From positions 1-64,000 of the forward strand of contig JAPDFW010000008.1 in assembly GCA_028826165.1 (NCBI GenBank): a stretch of DNA of 64,000 nt, read 5' to 3'. Below, piece after piece: positions 21,005-33,600 of this stretch; position 1 is the stretch's first letter, and each line of letters begins with the position of its first letter. Made by a program: the position numbers and the translations under genes. Source of the DNA: Anaeramoeba ignava (lineage: Eukaryota; Metamonada; Anaeramoebidae). The notes beneath the pieces are model-generated. The model did not search any database. It was not told where the DNA came from and saw only the letters and a list, made by a program, of their open reading frames with translations.

Positions 21005-22426
21005 TAATTTGATTTAATTTAATTTAATTTGAATTAATTTGATTTAATTTAATTTAATTTGATTTAATTTAATTTAATTTGAATTAATTTGATTTAATTT
21101 GAATTAATTTGAATTTATTTAATTTGATTTGATTTAATTTGATTTAATTTAATTTGATTTAATTTAATTTGATTTAATTTAATTTAATTTGATTTGATTT
21201 AATTTGATTTGATTTAATTTGATTTAATTTGATTTAATTTAATTTAATTTGATTTAATTTGATTTAATTTGAAATAAATTTTATTCCACTTTTTTTATTG
21301 GTTTTGGAATTTAATTTGATTTAATTTGAATTTGATTTGATTTAATTTAATTTAATTTGATTTAATTTAATTTGATTTAATTTGATTTAATTTAATTTAA
21401 TTTAATTTAATTTAATTTGATTTAATTTGATTTGATTTAATTTAATTTGATTTGATTTGATTTGATTTGATTTGATTTGATTTAATTTGATTTAATTTTA
21501 TTTAATTTAATTTGATTTAATTTGATTTGATTTAATTTGATTTGATTTAATTTAATTTGATTTAATTTAATTTGATTTAATTTAATTTGATTTTTATTTA
21601 ATTTTGATTTAATTTGAAATAAATTTTATTCCACTTTTTTTATTGGTTTTGAATTTAATTGAATTTGATTTGATTTGATTTAATTTAATTTAATTTAATT
21701 TAATTTGATTTAATTGAATTTAATTTGAAATAAATTTTATTCCACTTTTTTTATTGGTTTTGGAATTTAATTTAATTTGATTTGATTTAATTTGATTTAA
21801 TTTAATTTAATTTGATTTAATTTGATTTAATTGAATTTAATTTAAAATAAATTTTATTCCACTTTTTTTATTGGTTTTTTTTTTAAATTTTTTTTTTTTG
21901 GAATTTTGATCTATCTTTTTTTTCTTAAATAATTTGATATTTTATTTTGGAAAATATTTAAATTATTAATAAAATAAAGAATAAGAAAAAAATATTAATT
22001 TGCTTTTTAATTTTTATTAACTAAAAAAAAAAACAAGAAAAAGGAAAAAAAGCAAAAAAGAAAAAAGAAGAAAAATTTTTTAAAAGGAGAATAATTTTAT
22101 TTTTTTAATTAAAAATTTTTTTTTTCTTTTTAATTTAATTTAATTTAATTTAATTTGATTTAATTTAATTTGATTTGATTTAATTTGAGGGCATAAATGA
22201 TCTTTTTTTTTTTAAAAAAAATTAAATTAAATTAAAATTAAAATTAAAAAAATAAGGAAAAAATTAAATTAAAAAATAAAAACAAAAAAAATTTTTTTTC
22301 TTTTTTTTCTTTTTTAATTTTTTTTTTAATTTAAAAGTTTTCATTTTTTATCACACACAAAAACTTTTTTTTTTTTAATAAAAAAAAACAAATCAAAAAA
22401 AAAAACAAAACTAAACAAAAAAAAAG

Positions 22427-24244
22427 ATGGACAAAGACAAGAAAGTTTTATTCATGACTGCCAGACTTGGAGAACACACAGAAAGATATGATGGTAAGTG
22501 TTTAATTTTTCTTATTTTGAAAGTTTTGAAACATTTTTAATACTTTTTTTTTTATAAATAATATTTTTTTAACAGAAATTATTATTCACTTTTATTATTT
22601 ATCAATTTTTTAACCAATTTTACCCACTTTTTTTTGATTAATTTACTAAAAATAATTTCAGTTTGAATTAAAAAAATTTTTTTCTTTTTATTTTTATTTT
22701 TCAAATTTTTTTATTCAAAAATTTATAATTTAATTTGATTAGAATTTATAATTTATTTTTATTTTAATTTTTGATTTAATTTGATTTAATTTGATTAGAA
22801 TTTATAATTTATTTGATTTGAATTTTATTTATAATTTTATTTAGAATTTGATTTATGATTTATTTTAATTTTATTTAATTTGATTTAATTTGATTAGAAT
22901 TTATAATTTATTTGATTTGAATTTTATTTATAATTTATTTATAATTTGATTTATAATTATATTTATAATTTTAAATTTTAATTTAATTTATAATTTTATT
23001 TATAATTTAATTTTAATTATATTTTTAATTTTAATTTATAATTTTATAATTTTATTTTTTAATTTTTATTTTTATTTTATTTATTTTATATTTTTAATTT
23101 TAAATTTATAATTTATAATTTTATTTATAATTTTATTTATAATTTTAATTTATAATTAAATAGATGTTGTTGATTGCATGAAGAAAATTGCTGATATGAG
23201 AACTGAATTATCTTCTGATGAAAGAAACCTTATCTCATTAGGATATAAAAATCTTGTTGGAGCTCGTAGAAATGCATGGAGAACAGTTATTGCTTTGGAA
23301 GAAAAAGAAACAGCTCAAGAACAACTTGATATCATTCGTGATTACAAGAAGAAAATTGAACAAGAAATTCAAAAATTCTGTGATGAATTCTTAGACTTAA
23401 TTGATAAAGTTTTACTTCCTTCAACAACAACAGATGAAGGCCAAGTCTTCTTTTACAAACTGTAAGTTATTTATAATAAATTTATTAAATAATAAAAAAA
23501 AATTTAAAAAAAATTTAAAAGGAAGAAAAACTTCTAAAACATGAAATTTCTTTTTAAATATTTAATTTTATTTTTTTATTTTAATTTAATTTGATTTAAT
23601 TTTATTTAATTTTATTTAATTTTATTTAATTTTATTTTATTTAATTTTATTTAATTTAATTTTATTTAAAAATTTGACATGAAAATATCCTTTTTATCTT
23701 TTCGAAAAAATATCAATTATTTTTTTGACATTTAATTTATTCTTATTTATCTTTATTTTTAATCAAATTCTTTAGTAAGGGAGATTATTTAAGATATGAA
23801 GCTGAATATCAAGAAAATGATAAGAAACAAGAAATTGCCAAACTTAGTGAAGAAGCTTATTCCAAAGCAACTGAAATTGCTCAACGTTCACTTAAGACAA
23901 CTAACCCAATTAGATTGGGACTTGCTTTGAATTTCTCTGTGTTCTATTACGAAATTTTAACTAATCAAGACAAAGCATGTGATATTGCTAAAAGAGCTTT
24001 TGATGATGCCGTTATCGATTTGGATGGTTTATCTGATGAAACTTATGCAGATGCTTCAATGATTTTACAATTAATCAAAGAAAACTTGAATTTATGGAAT
24101 CAAGACTTCCAAGAATGTAAGAATTCTTTTTAATTTAAAAATTTAACTTAAATTTTTTATTTTTTATTTTTTATTTATTTTTATATTTGTAATTTTATAG
24201 CTGATGATGATGATTTTGATGATGATGATGATGACGACAATTAA
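22427..24244 (+). CDS. 14-3-3 protein (4 exons, 249 aa)
   Basis: Exons 22427-22493, 23164-23461, 23776-24116 and 24201-24244, all GT...AG (GTAAGTG, GTAAGTT and GTAAGAA donors) and in phase. Signature 1 is RNLISLGYKNLVGARRNAWR and signature 2 is YADASMILQLIKENLNLW; the phosphopeptide-groove Lys and Arg residues (K in GYKN, RR in GARRNAWR, RYE in LRYEAEYQ) are present. The variable C-terminal tail is strongly acidic, S followed by runs of Asp with one Phe, ending in Asn. 14-3-3 dimers bind phosphoserine/threonine motifs of client proteins in the cytosol. Codon use is richer in C and G third positions (AAG, GGC, CTT) than neighbours, consistent with high expression. Confidence 0.97.
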
Positions 24245-24513
24245 TTTTTCTTTTCTTTTTTTCTTTTTTTCTTTTTTTTCTTTTTTCGTTTTCCTTTTTT
24301 TTCTTTTTCAAAAAAAAAAAATTTTTTTCCAATTTTTTTTTTTCCGTTTTGCCGTTGATTCTTTTTTTTTTTTTTACTTGGAACTTTTTAGGCAATAAAC
24401 GATTTCTATCCCTTATTTTTTTTTAACAAAAAAGGAAAAAAAAAAACTATAATTTTTATTTCCATTTTTATTTTTCATTTTTTTCATTTTTCTAATTAAA
24501 AAAAAATAATATA

Positions 24514-25927
24514 ATGGAAAATATTTTAAAAAGAATTGAAGTTTTAGAATTTCCTTTTTCTGAATCATTTTGTAAATTTTAATTTTATATTTTATATTTT
24601 TAATTTATATTTAATTTTTAATTATTTTTAGTAAAAAATTCAAATAATTCAGATTTAATTCATTTTATTTTATGGCTTGAAGAAAATGAATTTTTAATTT
24701 TTTCACAAGATAAAACTAAATGGGAAGATTTTCAAAATGTTTTATTATCAACAAATGAATTTTCACAACTTATTCATTTAAAACAATTTAAAGATTATTT
24801 AAATCAATTAAATTGTTCAAATTTAATTCTTTCAAATTTAGAATCGAAAAATTCTTTTATTTTAATATTAGATTTTTTAACTTCTAAAGCAATTAATATT
24901 CATTATAAAAAAAGTAATAGAAATAATAATTTTTAATTTTTAATTTTTAATTTTTAATTTTAATTTTTAATTTTTAATTTTAATTTAATTTTTTTTAGCA
25001 ATTTTTAAACAGAAAAAATTTATCAAAAAAGATCAAAACATTAAAGAATTTAATTTAAAATCTTTATCTTCAAAAATTAATCAACTTTCAATTTTATTAG
25101 ATATTCCAAGAGCTAAAAAAATTTCAAATTATGAAGATCAATTAAAAGCAATTCGAAATATTATTCAAAAACAATTATTAAATCCAAAATCTATTAATGA
25201 ACAAGAAACAATAATTCACACACAAAAAGAAAAATCAAATGAAAATATAAATGAAAAATCAAATAGAAATATAAATGAAAATTTAAATAGAAATTTAAAT
25301 GAAAATTTAAATAGAAATATAAATCAAAATAGAAATGAAAATTTAAATAGAAATTCAAACCAAAAAACTAAACATGTTTGGAGAAGAAAAAATCAAAATC
25401 AAAATCAAAATCAAAATCAAAATCAAAATCAAAATCAAAATTCAAATAGAAATCAAAATCAAAATCAAAATCAAAATCAAAATTCAAATAGAAATCAAAA
25501 TCAAAATCAAACAACTAAACATGTTTGGAGAAGAAAAAATCAAAATCAAAATTCAAATCAAAATCAAAATTCAAATCAAAATTCAAATAGAAATCAAAAT
25601 CAAAATCAAAATCAAAATCAAAAAATCAATTCAAATCAAAATCAAAAAATAAATCAAAATTCAAATCAAAATTCAAATCAAAATTCAAATCAAAATTCAA
25701 ATCAAAAAATAAATTCAATTAATCAAACAATCCAAAAATTAAGTTTTTTTTCTTCAGGAATTAATGTTGAAAATAAGAAAATTGATTCAAGTTTGAAAAT
25801 TGCTCGTTTATTATATATTTCTGATTTAGAAAATTTACAAAAAAAAATTAATAAATTGATTCATTCTATTCAAGAATTTGTTATTAATCCAATAATTGAT
25901 CATGAAATTGGACAAGTTGGTTTTTAA
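24514..25927 (+). CDS. RTRAF/hCLE (C14orf166) homologue with Asn-rich insertion (about 422 aa)
   Basis: Exons 24514-24571, 24632-24913 and 24999-25927, GT...AG and phase-consistent. The N-terminal part has LKNSNNSDLIHFILWLEENE and DYLNQLNCS, matching the RTRAF start (EFRNFIVWLEDQKI ... YLRDVNCP). The middle has DYxxQLKAIRNII-like NYEDQLKAIRNIIQKQLL, and the C-terminus ends FVINPIIDHEIGQVGF, matching the conserved IADPKTDHRLGKVGR end. Human RTRAF is 244 aa; the extra length is an insertion (25200-25740) of N, Q and R codons made of CAAAAT/GAAATATAAAT words, with the segment TKHVWRRKNQNQ present twice (about 25368 and 25513). RTRAF is part of the tRNA-splicing ligase complex and an RNA-transport/transcription factor. 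The assignment rests on both conserved ends. Confidence 0.82.
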
Positions 25928-26095
25928 AAAATTTTAAAATCAAAAGAAATTTTAAAATGAAAAAAAAATGATTAAAAACTTTTTTTTTTGTTTTCTTTCT
26001 TTTAATTTTTTTGATGAAGAAAGAAATAAAAACTATTGCTTTTAAAATGAAAAATGAAAAATGAAAAATTTCTAAAAGAAAAAAAAAAGTTTGAT

Positions 26096-29065
26096 TTAAT
26101 TTTTTTTAACATCTTCAAAAAAAGAATCAAGAATTTTAAATGAAGCTTCTCTTGTACTTAAAATACCATCACTAACTAAATTATCTAAATTTCTTAATAA
26201 ATTTCTAACATTTTTTCTTTCCTTTAAACTATTTTTATTAAAATATAAATTTTAAAATTTAATTTTTATCCGATTTTTAAATAATTTTTGAAATAATTTT
26301 TAAATAAATTTTTAAATAAATTTTGAAATAAATTTTTAAATAATTTTTGAATTAAATTTTTAAATAAATTTTTAAATAAATTTTTATCCGATTTTTAAAT
26401 AAATTTTAAAATAAATTTGAAATAAATTTTTAAATAAATTTTTAAATAAATTTTTAAATAAATTTTTAAATAAATTTTTATCCGATTTTTAAATAAATTT
26501 TGAAATAAATTTTTAAATAAATTTTTATCCGATTTTTAAATAAATTTTAAAATAAAATTTTAAATAAATTTTGAATTAAATTTTTAAATAAAATTTTGAA
26601 ATAAATTTTTAAATAAATTTTGAATAAATTTTAAATTAATTTTTGAAATAAATTTTTAAATAATTTTAAATAAATTTTGGATCTTTATACTTTTGAATTA
26701 TAAGTTGATTAATTTGAGTCCATAATTCTATTTTTCTTTGATCTTTTCTTTTTGATTCAAATTCACCAGATTTAATTAAATTAGAACGAAATTTCATAGC
26801 AGTTTCCCAAACTTTAGCAACAGAATTTTCATCAAAAGAAGAACAAAGAAGAACTTCAGGAATCCAATTAAGGGATTTAGGTCTAAGTAAATGAAGAGCA
26901 TTTTGATAATCTCTTTGAATTCTTTTTGCTGCTGAAACTAAATCACCATCACATTTGTTGATCACAACAAGATCTACTAATTCAACAACCCCTTTTTTTA
27001 TTCCTTGAAGTTGATCCCCTCCGCCTGGTGGTAATAATAATAGAAAAAAATCTGTTAAATCTCCTACTGCTACTTCGGATTGTCCTACTCCAACTGTTTC
27101 TACTAATATAATTTCATATCCTGCACCTTTTTTTTTAATTTTTAAATAAATCAATAAATTAAATAAATAAATATAAATTAATAAATATATTTAAATCAAT
27201 AAATAAATTTAAATCAATAAATATATTTAAATCAATAAATAAATATAAATCAATAAATATATTTAAATCAAATAAATATATATATAAATCAATAAATATA
27301 TTTAAATCAAATAAATATATATATAAATCAATAAATATATATAAATCAATAAATAAATATAAATCAAATAAATATATATAAATCAATAAATATATATAAA
27401 TCAAATAAATATATTTAAATCAATAAATAAATATAAATTAATAAATATATATAAATCAATAAATAAATATATATAAATCAATAAATATATATAAATCAAT
27501 AAATATATATTAAATCAATAAATATATATTAAATCAATAAATATAAAATCAATAAATATATTTTAAATTAATAAATAAATATAAATTTAAATAAATATAT
27601 ATAAATCAATAAATATATATAAATCAATAAATATATATAAATTAATAAATATATTTAAATCAAATAAATATATTTAAATCAATAAATAAATATAAATTAA
27701 TAAATATATTTAAATCAATAAATATATTTAAATTAATAAATATAAATTAAATCAATAAATATATATAAATTAAATAAATATATTTAAATCAATAAATATA
27801 TTTAAATCAAATTTCAAACTAATTTCAAACTAATTTCAAACTAATTTCAAACTAATTTAAATAAAAATTTCAATTACTAACTTTCACATAAATGAATAGC
27901 ATCAAAAGTATGCAAAGAAACACCACCTAAAAATAAAAAGAAAAATTAAAATAATATAAAAATAAAAATAAATTAAAATAAAAATGAAAATGAAAATATA
28001 AATAAACGAACCAACAATATTATTGCTTGGAGCTGGACGAATATAAGCATTTGGCTGTCTTGATAATTCTTCCATTCTTGTTCTATCACCAAGAATTGAA
28101 CCACCTGATAATTTTGAAGAAGGATCAACTGGAAGAACAGCAACTCGAAATCCTAAATTACAAAGATGTACACCAAGAGCTTCTATAAATGTACTTTTAC
28201 CTGCACCTGGTGGTCCTGTTATTCTATTTATTTTGATATTAAAATTCATTTATAAAATTAATATTAAAATTAAAATTAAAATTCATTTATAAAATTAATA
28301 TTAATATTAATATTATAATTAAAATTAAAATTCATTTATAAAATTATTATTAATATTAAAATTAAAATTAAAATTAAAATTAAAATTAAAAATTAAAATT
28401 AAATTAAAATTATATTAAATATTAAAATTAAAATTATAATTAAAATTAAAATTATAATTCATTTATAAAATTAAAATTATAATTCATTTATAAAATTAAA
28501 ATTCATTTATAAAATTAAAATTAAAATTAAAATTAAAATTAAAATTAAAATTAATATTAAAATTCATTTATAAAATTCATTTATAAAATTATTAATATTA
28601 ATATTAAAATTCATTTATAAAATTAATTTATAAAATTCACCCAACTCTAAAAGAATTTGAATTAAACATTAAATCTGAGCGATTAACAGAAGAAGAAAAA
28701 TGTTGATTTGATGAAATTTTTTTACGATTTAAAATTTTTTCATTTCTTTTATTAAGAATTATTGAAAGTAAATGACTAGCTTGTATTTGATGGTCAATTC
28801 GCTCAGATTCAGTCAACGTAATTGCTTTAGAAAGTGAATACCTCTTCCCTTCAATAACACTCTGTGCTAATTCTTGTGTTTTTTGAGTCGGTTTTGTTGA
28901 TTCAATTTGTTTTGAAATCCCAAATTGATATCCTTTATTTACTTCTTTTTCTCTGTTTTCATTATCATTTTTATCAAATTTAAGCGGAGAAAGAATCGAG
29001 GAATGAAGTAAAGAAGAAAAATATCTTGAAGGAAAATTAATTTTAGAAATTAATTGTTTTTGCAT
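26096..29065 (-). CDS. MMAA: MMAA/MeaB-type GTPase, cobalamin-dependent mutase chaperone (5 exons, about 416 aa)
   Basis: Minus-strand exons 28641-29065, 28012-28223, 27882-27926, 26691-27126 and 26096-26228. All introns are GT...AG and phases agree. Splicing exon 1 to 2 restores [15 protein letters not shown] (Walker A); exons 2-3-4 give [40 protein letters not shown] and [14 protein letters not shown] is the base-recognition motif. Total length matches human MMAA (418 aa). The start [20 protein letters not shown] looks like a mitochondrial or MRO targeting peptide, and the first 80 residues lack the fold. The protein loads and protects adenosylcobalamin on methylmalonyl-CoA mutase, so it implies a propionate/succinate pathway in the organelle. 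The last junction was chosen because [16 protein letters not shown] aligns gap-free with the MeaB C-terminal helix. Confidence 0.9.
26229..26690 (-). repeat. Repeat-rich intron 4 of MMAA
   Basis: Array of TTTAAATAAATTTT-like units interrupted at least four times by TTTTTATCCGATTTTT (about 26266, 26384, 26478, 26524). The complement, ATCGGATAAAAA, recurs in introns of two other genes near 37105, 37127, 39714, 39775, 39919 and 40112. Confidence 0.85.
27127..27881 (-). repeat. (AAATCAATAAATATATTT)n-like intron 3 of MMAA
   Basis: 755-base intron between exons coding HLCE and SAGYE. Almost all of it (27150-27810) is variants of AAATCAATAAATATAT; the end near the donor (27811-27858) has four AATTTCAAACT units. 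No coding content; the Ile-Tyr-Leu open frame on this strand is a repeat artefact. Confidence 0.85.
28224..28640 (-). repeat. Intron 1 of MMAA with recurring TTCATTTATAAAATT
   Basis: 417 bases of AAAATT/AATATT hexamers punctuated at least nine times by TTCATTTATAAAATT (plus-strand orientation, for example at about 28248, 28283, 28331, 28460, 28503, 28563, 28612). The same word occurs in G-alpha and MRH-gene introns. Confidence 0.85.
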
Positions 29066-29346
29066 TAAATTTTTTAAAAATTATAAATTAAAAAAATGAA
29101 AAAAAAAAATTAAAAAATTTTGTTTTTTGTTTTTTGTTTTTTTGTTTTTTTTTAATTAAAATGTGTTTTCTTTTTGTTTTTTTCTTTTGGTTTTCTTTTA
29201 AAAAAAATGAAAAGAAAAAAAAAATTTTTTTGTTGTTGAAAGAAAAAAAGAAAAAAAGAAAAAAAAAAACAAAATTCGAAATCCAAAAAGAAAAAAAATC
29301 AAAGAGCATCAAAAAATTAAAACGGACGAAAAACGCTCATCAATTT

Positions 29347-30465
29347 CTACTTTTTCAAATTAACTTTTTTCATGTAAGTTTTATTAGTTTTTGGAGGACC
29401 AGCAGCTACAGCTTTAACAATTTGTGCGAATAATTCATCAATATTTTCCACTTTAGCAGTGCTAACCTCAACATAAGTTGAACAGCCTAATTGTTTAGCA
29501 ACCAATTTTGCCTATAATGTGTTTTTGTAAAACAAGTTAACAATCCAGTAAGAGATTAATCAATTACTATTAAAAAATGATTTTCAAAAGAAAAAATACA
29601 TCTTTTGATGAAACTAAATCGGTTTGTGTATTGCTTTCTCTTAATTCAGATTGGGTTCCAACAAGAACACATCTGGGATTTTGTTTCCATTTCGCTTGTG
29701 TAAGATATTGCACGTGGGGATACCACTAAAACAAGTTTTTGATAAAGATAAATTTTGCAAAAAAAAATTTTGATCAACGCTTACAAGATTTTCAATGTTT
29801 GTAAAAGTGTCACGATTTCCAACAGAAAATACAAGAAGCCAAACTTGGTCCGGTGAGAACAGATATTGTGAAACTAAAAGCTCTTGGCCTTCGCGTGGTT
29901 TGCCTGTCTCAACTAAGTTGTATTTCGGTGTCAAAGTGTTCATGTAAAAAATTGATTGTTTGTTTTTTAAAAAAAGTTAGAATTGGATTCAATTTGTTTT
30001 TCGTGTTTTGTTCGTTATGTTGTGTACTTATTCCTGCAATCGCAAGGGTATCTTCAATGTGAACTTTGTATTTTTTTGATTTCACTTCAACTTCTTTTTC
30101 TCCATGAACTTCCATTGGTACACATTTACTTGGAAATTCTCCTGTTAATAGAGTAGCGGCTAATGCATTAGCCTCTAAAAAGAAGGAAAAGATTTTAATA
30201 TTGATTTCAATATTAAAATGAATATTGAACGAAATTTTAGATTAAAAAATTTTTTTAATTTAATTTTTTTAATTTAATTTTTTTAATTTAATTTTTTATT
30301 TTAATTTTTTATTTTATTTTTTTAATTTAATTTAATTTTTTAATTTAATTTAATTTTATTTTTTAATTTAATTTTACCATTATTATGTGTTGCATCATGT
30401 GTGTTTTCATTTGAAAGTGTTAGTAAATTAAAATTTCCTATTGTAATCACATGAATATCTGACAT
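29347..30465 (-). CDS. Divergent Rho-like GTPase lacking P-loop and CaaX (5 exons, 217 aa)
   Basis: Minus-strand exons 30378-30465, 30028-30174, 29785-29912, 29600-29725 and 29347-29511, all GT...AG and in phase. The order of elements is that of Rho/Cdc42: first strand HVITIG, LLTGEFPSKCVPMEVHG (cf. TNAFPGEYIPTVFDNY), DT...GQELLVSQYLFSPD (cf. DTAGQEDYDRLRPLSYP), VWLLVFSV, WYPHVQYL, CVLVGTQSELRE (cf. LVGTQIDLRDD), VEVSTAK (cf. ECSA). However the G1 region reads GNFNLLTLSNENTHDATHN with no GxxxxGK(S/T), the switch-I Thr is Met, an insertion of about 14 residues splits DT from GQE, and the end KKVNLKK has no prenylation Cys. Probably a pseudo-GTPase. The junction at 29913-30027 is the least certain. 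Confidence 0.72.
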
Positions 30466-30609
30466 TTTTAATTAAAATAAAAGAAAAAATGAAAAAAATT
30501 AAAAAATTAAAAAATTAAAAAATTAAAAAAGGAGAAAAAATTATTTTTCATTTTTTTTTTCTTATTTTTTTTCTTATTTTAAAAAATTAATTAAATAAAT
30601 ATTAAAAAA

Positions 30610-33600
30610 ATGGAAAAATTATATGATTTTTTAAATCGGAATATGAGATTTGAACAAGCTTATCAACAATCTCAAGTTAAAAAGAATGAAAAAGATGAAG
30701 TAAAATTAAATAAAAATAAATAAAAATTCTTAATTAAAAATTTAAAACAAAAAAAAAAAAGGATGTAAAATTATTTTTTAAAAGCAATTTATTATTTTAT
30801 TATTATTTTATTATTAATTATTATTAAAAATAGAATAAAACTATTTTACATTTAGCTTGTGAATATAATTCTATTGATATTGTAAACAAACTTATTGAAG
30901 ATGGTGCTTCTTTAACAATTAAAGATAATGTATATATCATAATTATAATTATAATTCAAATCTCAAATTTAAATTCCAAATTTAAAATTAAATTAGTTTG
31001 TAATTTAATAATATTTTTTTTGGATTAATTAGGAAATTATTAAATATATTTATTAAAATTAAATTAGGGAGATACACCTTTACATACTGCATGTGCATAT
31101 GGATATGATAAAATAGCAAAAACATTAATTACAAAAGGAGCACCATTAACATTACAAAACAAAGTTAATTTTCCTTTTTTTTTTTATCAAAAAAAAATAT
31201 TTGATTAATTTATTCCAATTTAAACATTTTTATTCCAATTTATAGATTGTAAATACAAATACAAATATAAATATAAATATAAATATAAATATAAATATAA
31301 ATATAAAAATAAATATAAATATAAATATAAATATAAATATAAATATAAATACAAATATAAATATAAATATAAATATAAATAAATATAAATATAAATATAA
31401 ATATAAATATAAATATAAATATAAATATAAATATAAATATAAATATAAATATAAATATAAATATAAATATAAATATAAATATAAATATAAATATAAATAT
31501 AAATATAAATATAAATATAAATATAAATATAAATATAAATATAAATATAAATATAAATATAAATATAAATATAAATATAAATATAAATATTTATAAATAT
31601 AAATATTCCAAATTCCAAATTAAAATAATAACAAGGGAATGACTCCATTACATAATGCTTGTTGGGGTGGATTTTTCAAAATTGTTAAATTAATTGTTAA
31701 AAAATCAACAGAAATTGATCAAAAAAATAAAGTATTCTTTCATTTATTCTTTTATTTATTTATTTATTTATTTATTAATTAATAATAAATTATATATAGA
31801 AAGTAAAATATTTATTTAGAATAAATATTTTTTTTAATAAATTAATAATAAATTAATTAAATATATATTAAAAGGGAAATACTGCACTTCAAATTTCATG
31901 TTTTAAAGGATTTGGAAATATTACAAAATATCTTTTATCAAAACCAATATTCTTAGATAATCAAAATGATGTAACTTTCCTAAAATTAAAATCAAAATCA
32001 AAATCAAAATCAAATTCAAAATCAAATTCAAAATTAAATTCAAAATCAAAATTTAATATATTAGACTGTAAATAAAAATATAAATAAAATGTTTTTTTTC
32101 CTTAAAATTTATAAATCAAAAAAACAATTATTATTATTATTATTATTTATTATTATTATTATTTAAATAAAATCTTTTTAAAAGGGAAGAACAGCACTTC
32201 ATTTAGCTTGTGTATCTAAAAATCCACAAATTGTTGAAGAATTATTAAATTCAGGTGCAAATCCAAATATTAAAGATCATGTAAAAATAATCAAATTAAA
32301 TTAAATTAAATTAAATCAAATCCAATTAAATCAAATTAAATCAAATTAAATTAAATTAAATTAAACAATTAAATTAAATTACATCAAATTATCAAATTAA
32401 ATATTTTTTTAAATTATTTATTTTAATAGAAAGTAATTCAAAAAACAAAAAAAAAAAAATAATTAATATTAAATAATAATAAATAATAAATCCAAAATAG
32501 GGATTTTTACCGCTTCATATTGCATCTGGAAATGGATCAATAAAAATTGTTGAACATTTAATTAATCATAAAGCAAATGTTAATTTAAAAAATGATGTAA
32601 AATTAAATAAAAATTAAAATTAATAAAAATTAAAAATAAAAATTTAATTTTGGAAAATTTGAATTTATTATAAAAGTTTGTAAAAATTTATTAATTAATT
32701 AATAAATAAATAAATGAATTAAATATTTAGAAAATTAATAATCATATTTTATATTATATTTTATTTAAATAAATGTAAATTCTTTCTCTTTATTTTTATT
32801 TTTTATTTATTAATATTTCTTCATCCATTTTTTTGGAAAAATTAAAATTAAAATTAAAATTAAAATTTAAAAATAAATTAGAAAGAAACACCATTATTAT
32901 ATGCAATTCAAGAAGGAAATATTGAAATTGTTAAATTACTTTTAGAAAATCATTCAAATGTTAATCCAACAGATAATGTATTTATTATTATTTATTATTT
33001 ATTATTTATTATTTATTATTTATTTTAATAAAAAACAAAAACAATTTTAATAAAATTATAGATTGTAAAGATTAAAAAATAAAATCAAATTAAATCAATT
33101 TATTAATTTATTCATTTAAAAAAATAAAAAGCAAACACCACTTCAATTTGCAATAACAAATAATCATTTTGAAGTTATTAAAGAATTAATTAGATATGGA
33201 GCAGATGTTAATAAATCAAATGATGAAGTAAATTCAAAAAATAATTCAAAAAATAATTCAAAAAATAATTCAAAATGATTATTTAGACTGTAAATTAAAA
33301 AGAGAAGAAAAAAAGAAAAGAAGAAGAAATATATTAATATTAATAATAATTAAATAGGGATGTTCAAATATTCATTTAGCATGTGTACAAGGAAATCATG
33401 AAACAGTGAAATTACTTCTCAAAGCAAAAGCAAATCCAAATGATTTAGATATTGTAATCAAAACAAATTAAAATTAATTAAAATTAATTAAAATTAACAA
33501 TAATAATTTAGAATGTAAAATAAATTAATATTCATTTTGAATTAACATGATTTAATATTAATATTAATATTATTATTATTATTACATTTATATTTTCAAA

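Larger units (their letters stand above)
19385..21890. repeat. TTTAATTTGA-type repeat desert with recurrent ATTCCACTTTTTT block
   Basis: About 2.5 kb of TTTAATTTGA-like decamers/pentamers. Within it a conserved block, roughly TTTTATTCCACTTTTTTTA followed by TTGGTTTTGGAATTTAA, recurs with ATTCCA at about 19369, 19591, 19673, 19805, 19898, 21283, 21628, 21739 and 21856. The mobile element at 20044-21004 is inserted in it, splitting the series of blocks. No gene is visible. The sequence from 21890 to 22426 is mixed homopolymer A and T spacer leading to the 14-3-3 gene. Confidence 0.85.

Noticed and set aside
30028-30174. Reading the Rho-like gene through 30028 without an intron
   Set aside because: The frame would run into sequence unlike any GTPase and away from the GQELLVSQY segment; the GTACAC...CTTAG intron restores phase. 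This junction stays moderately uncertain.
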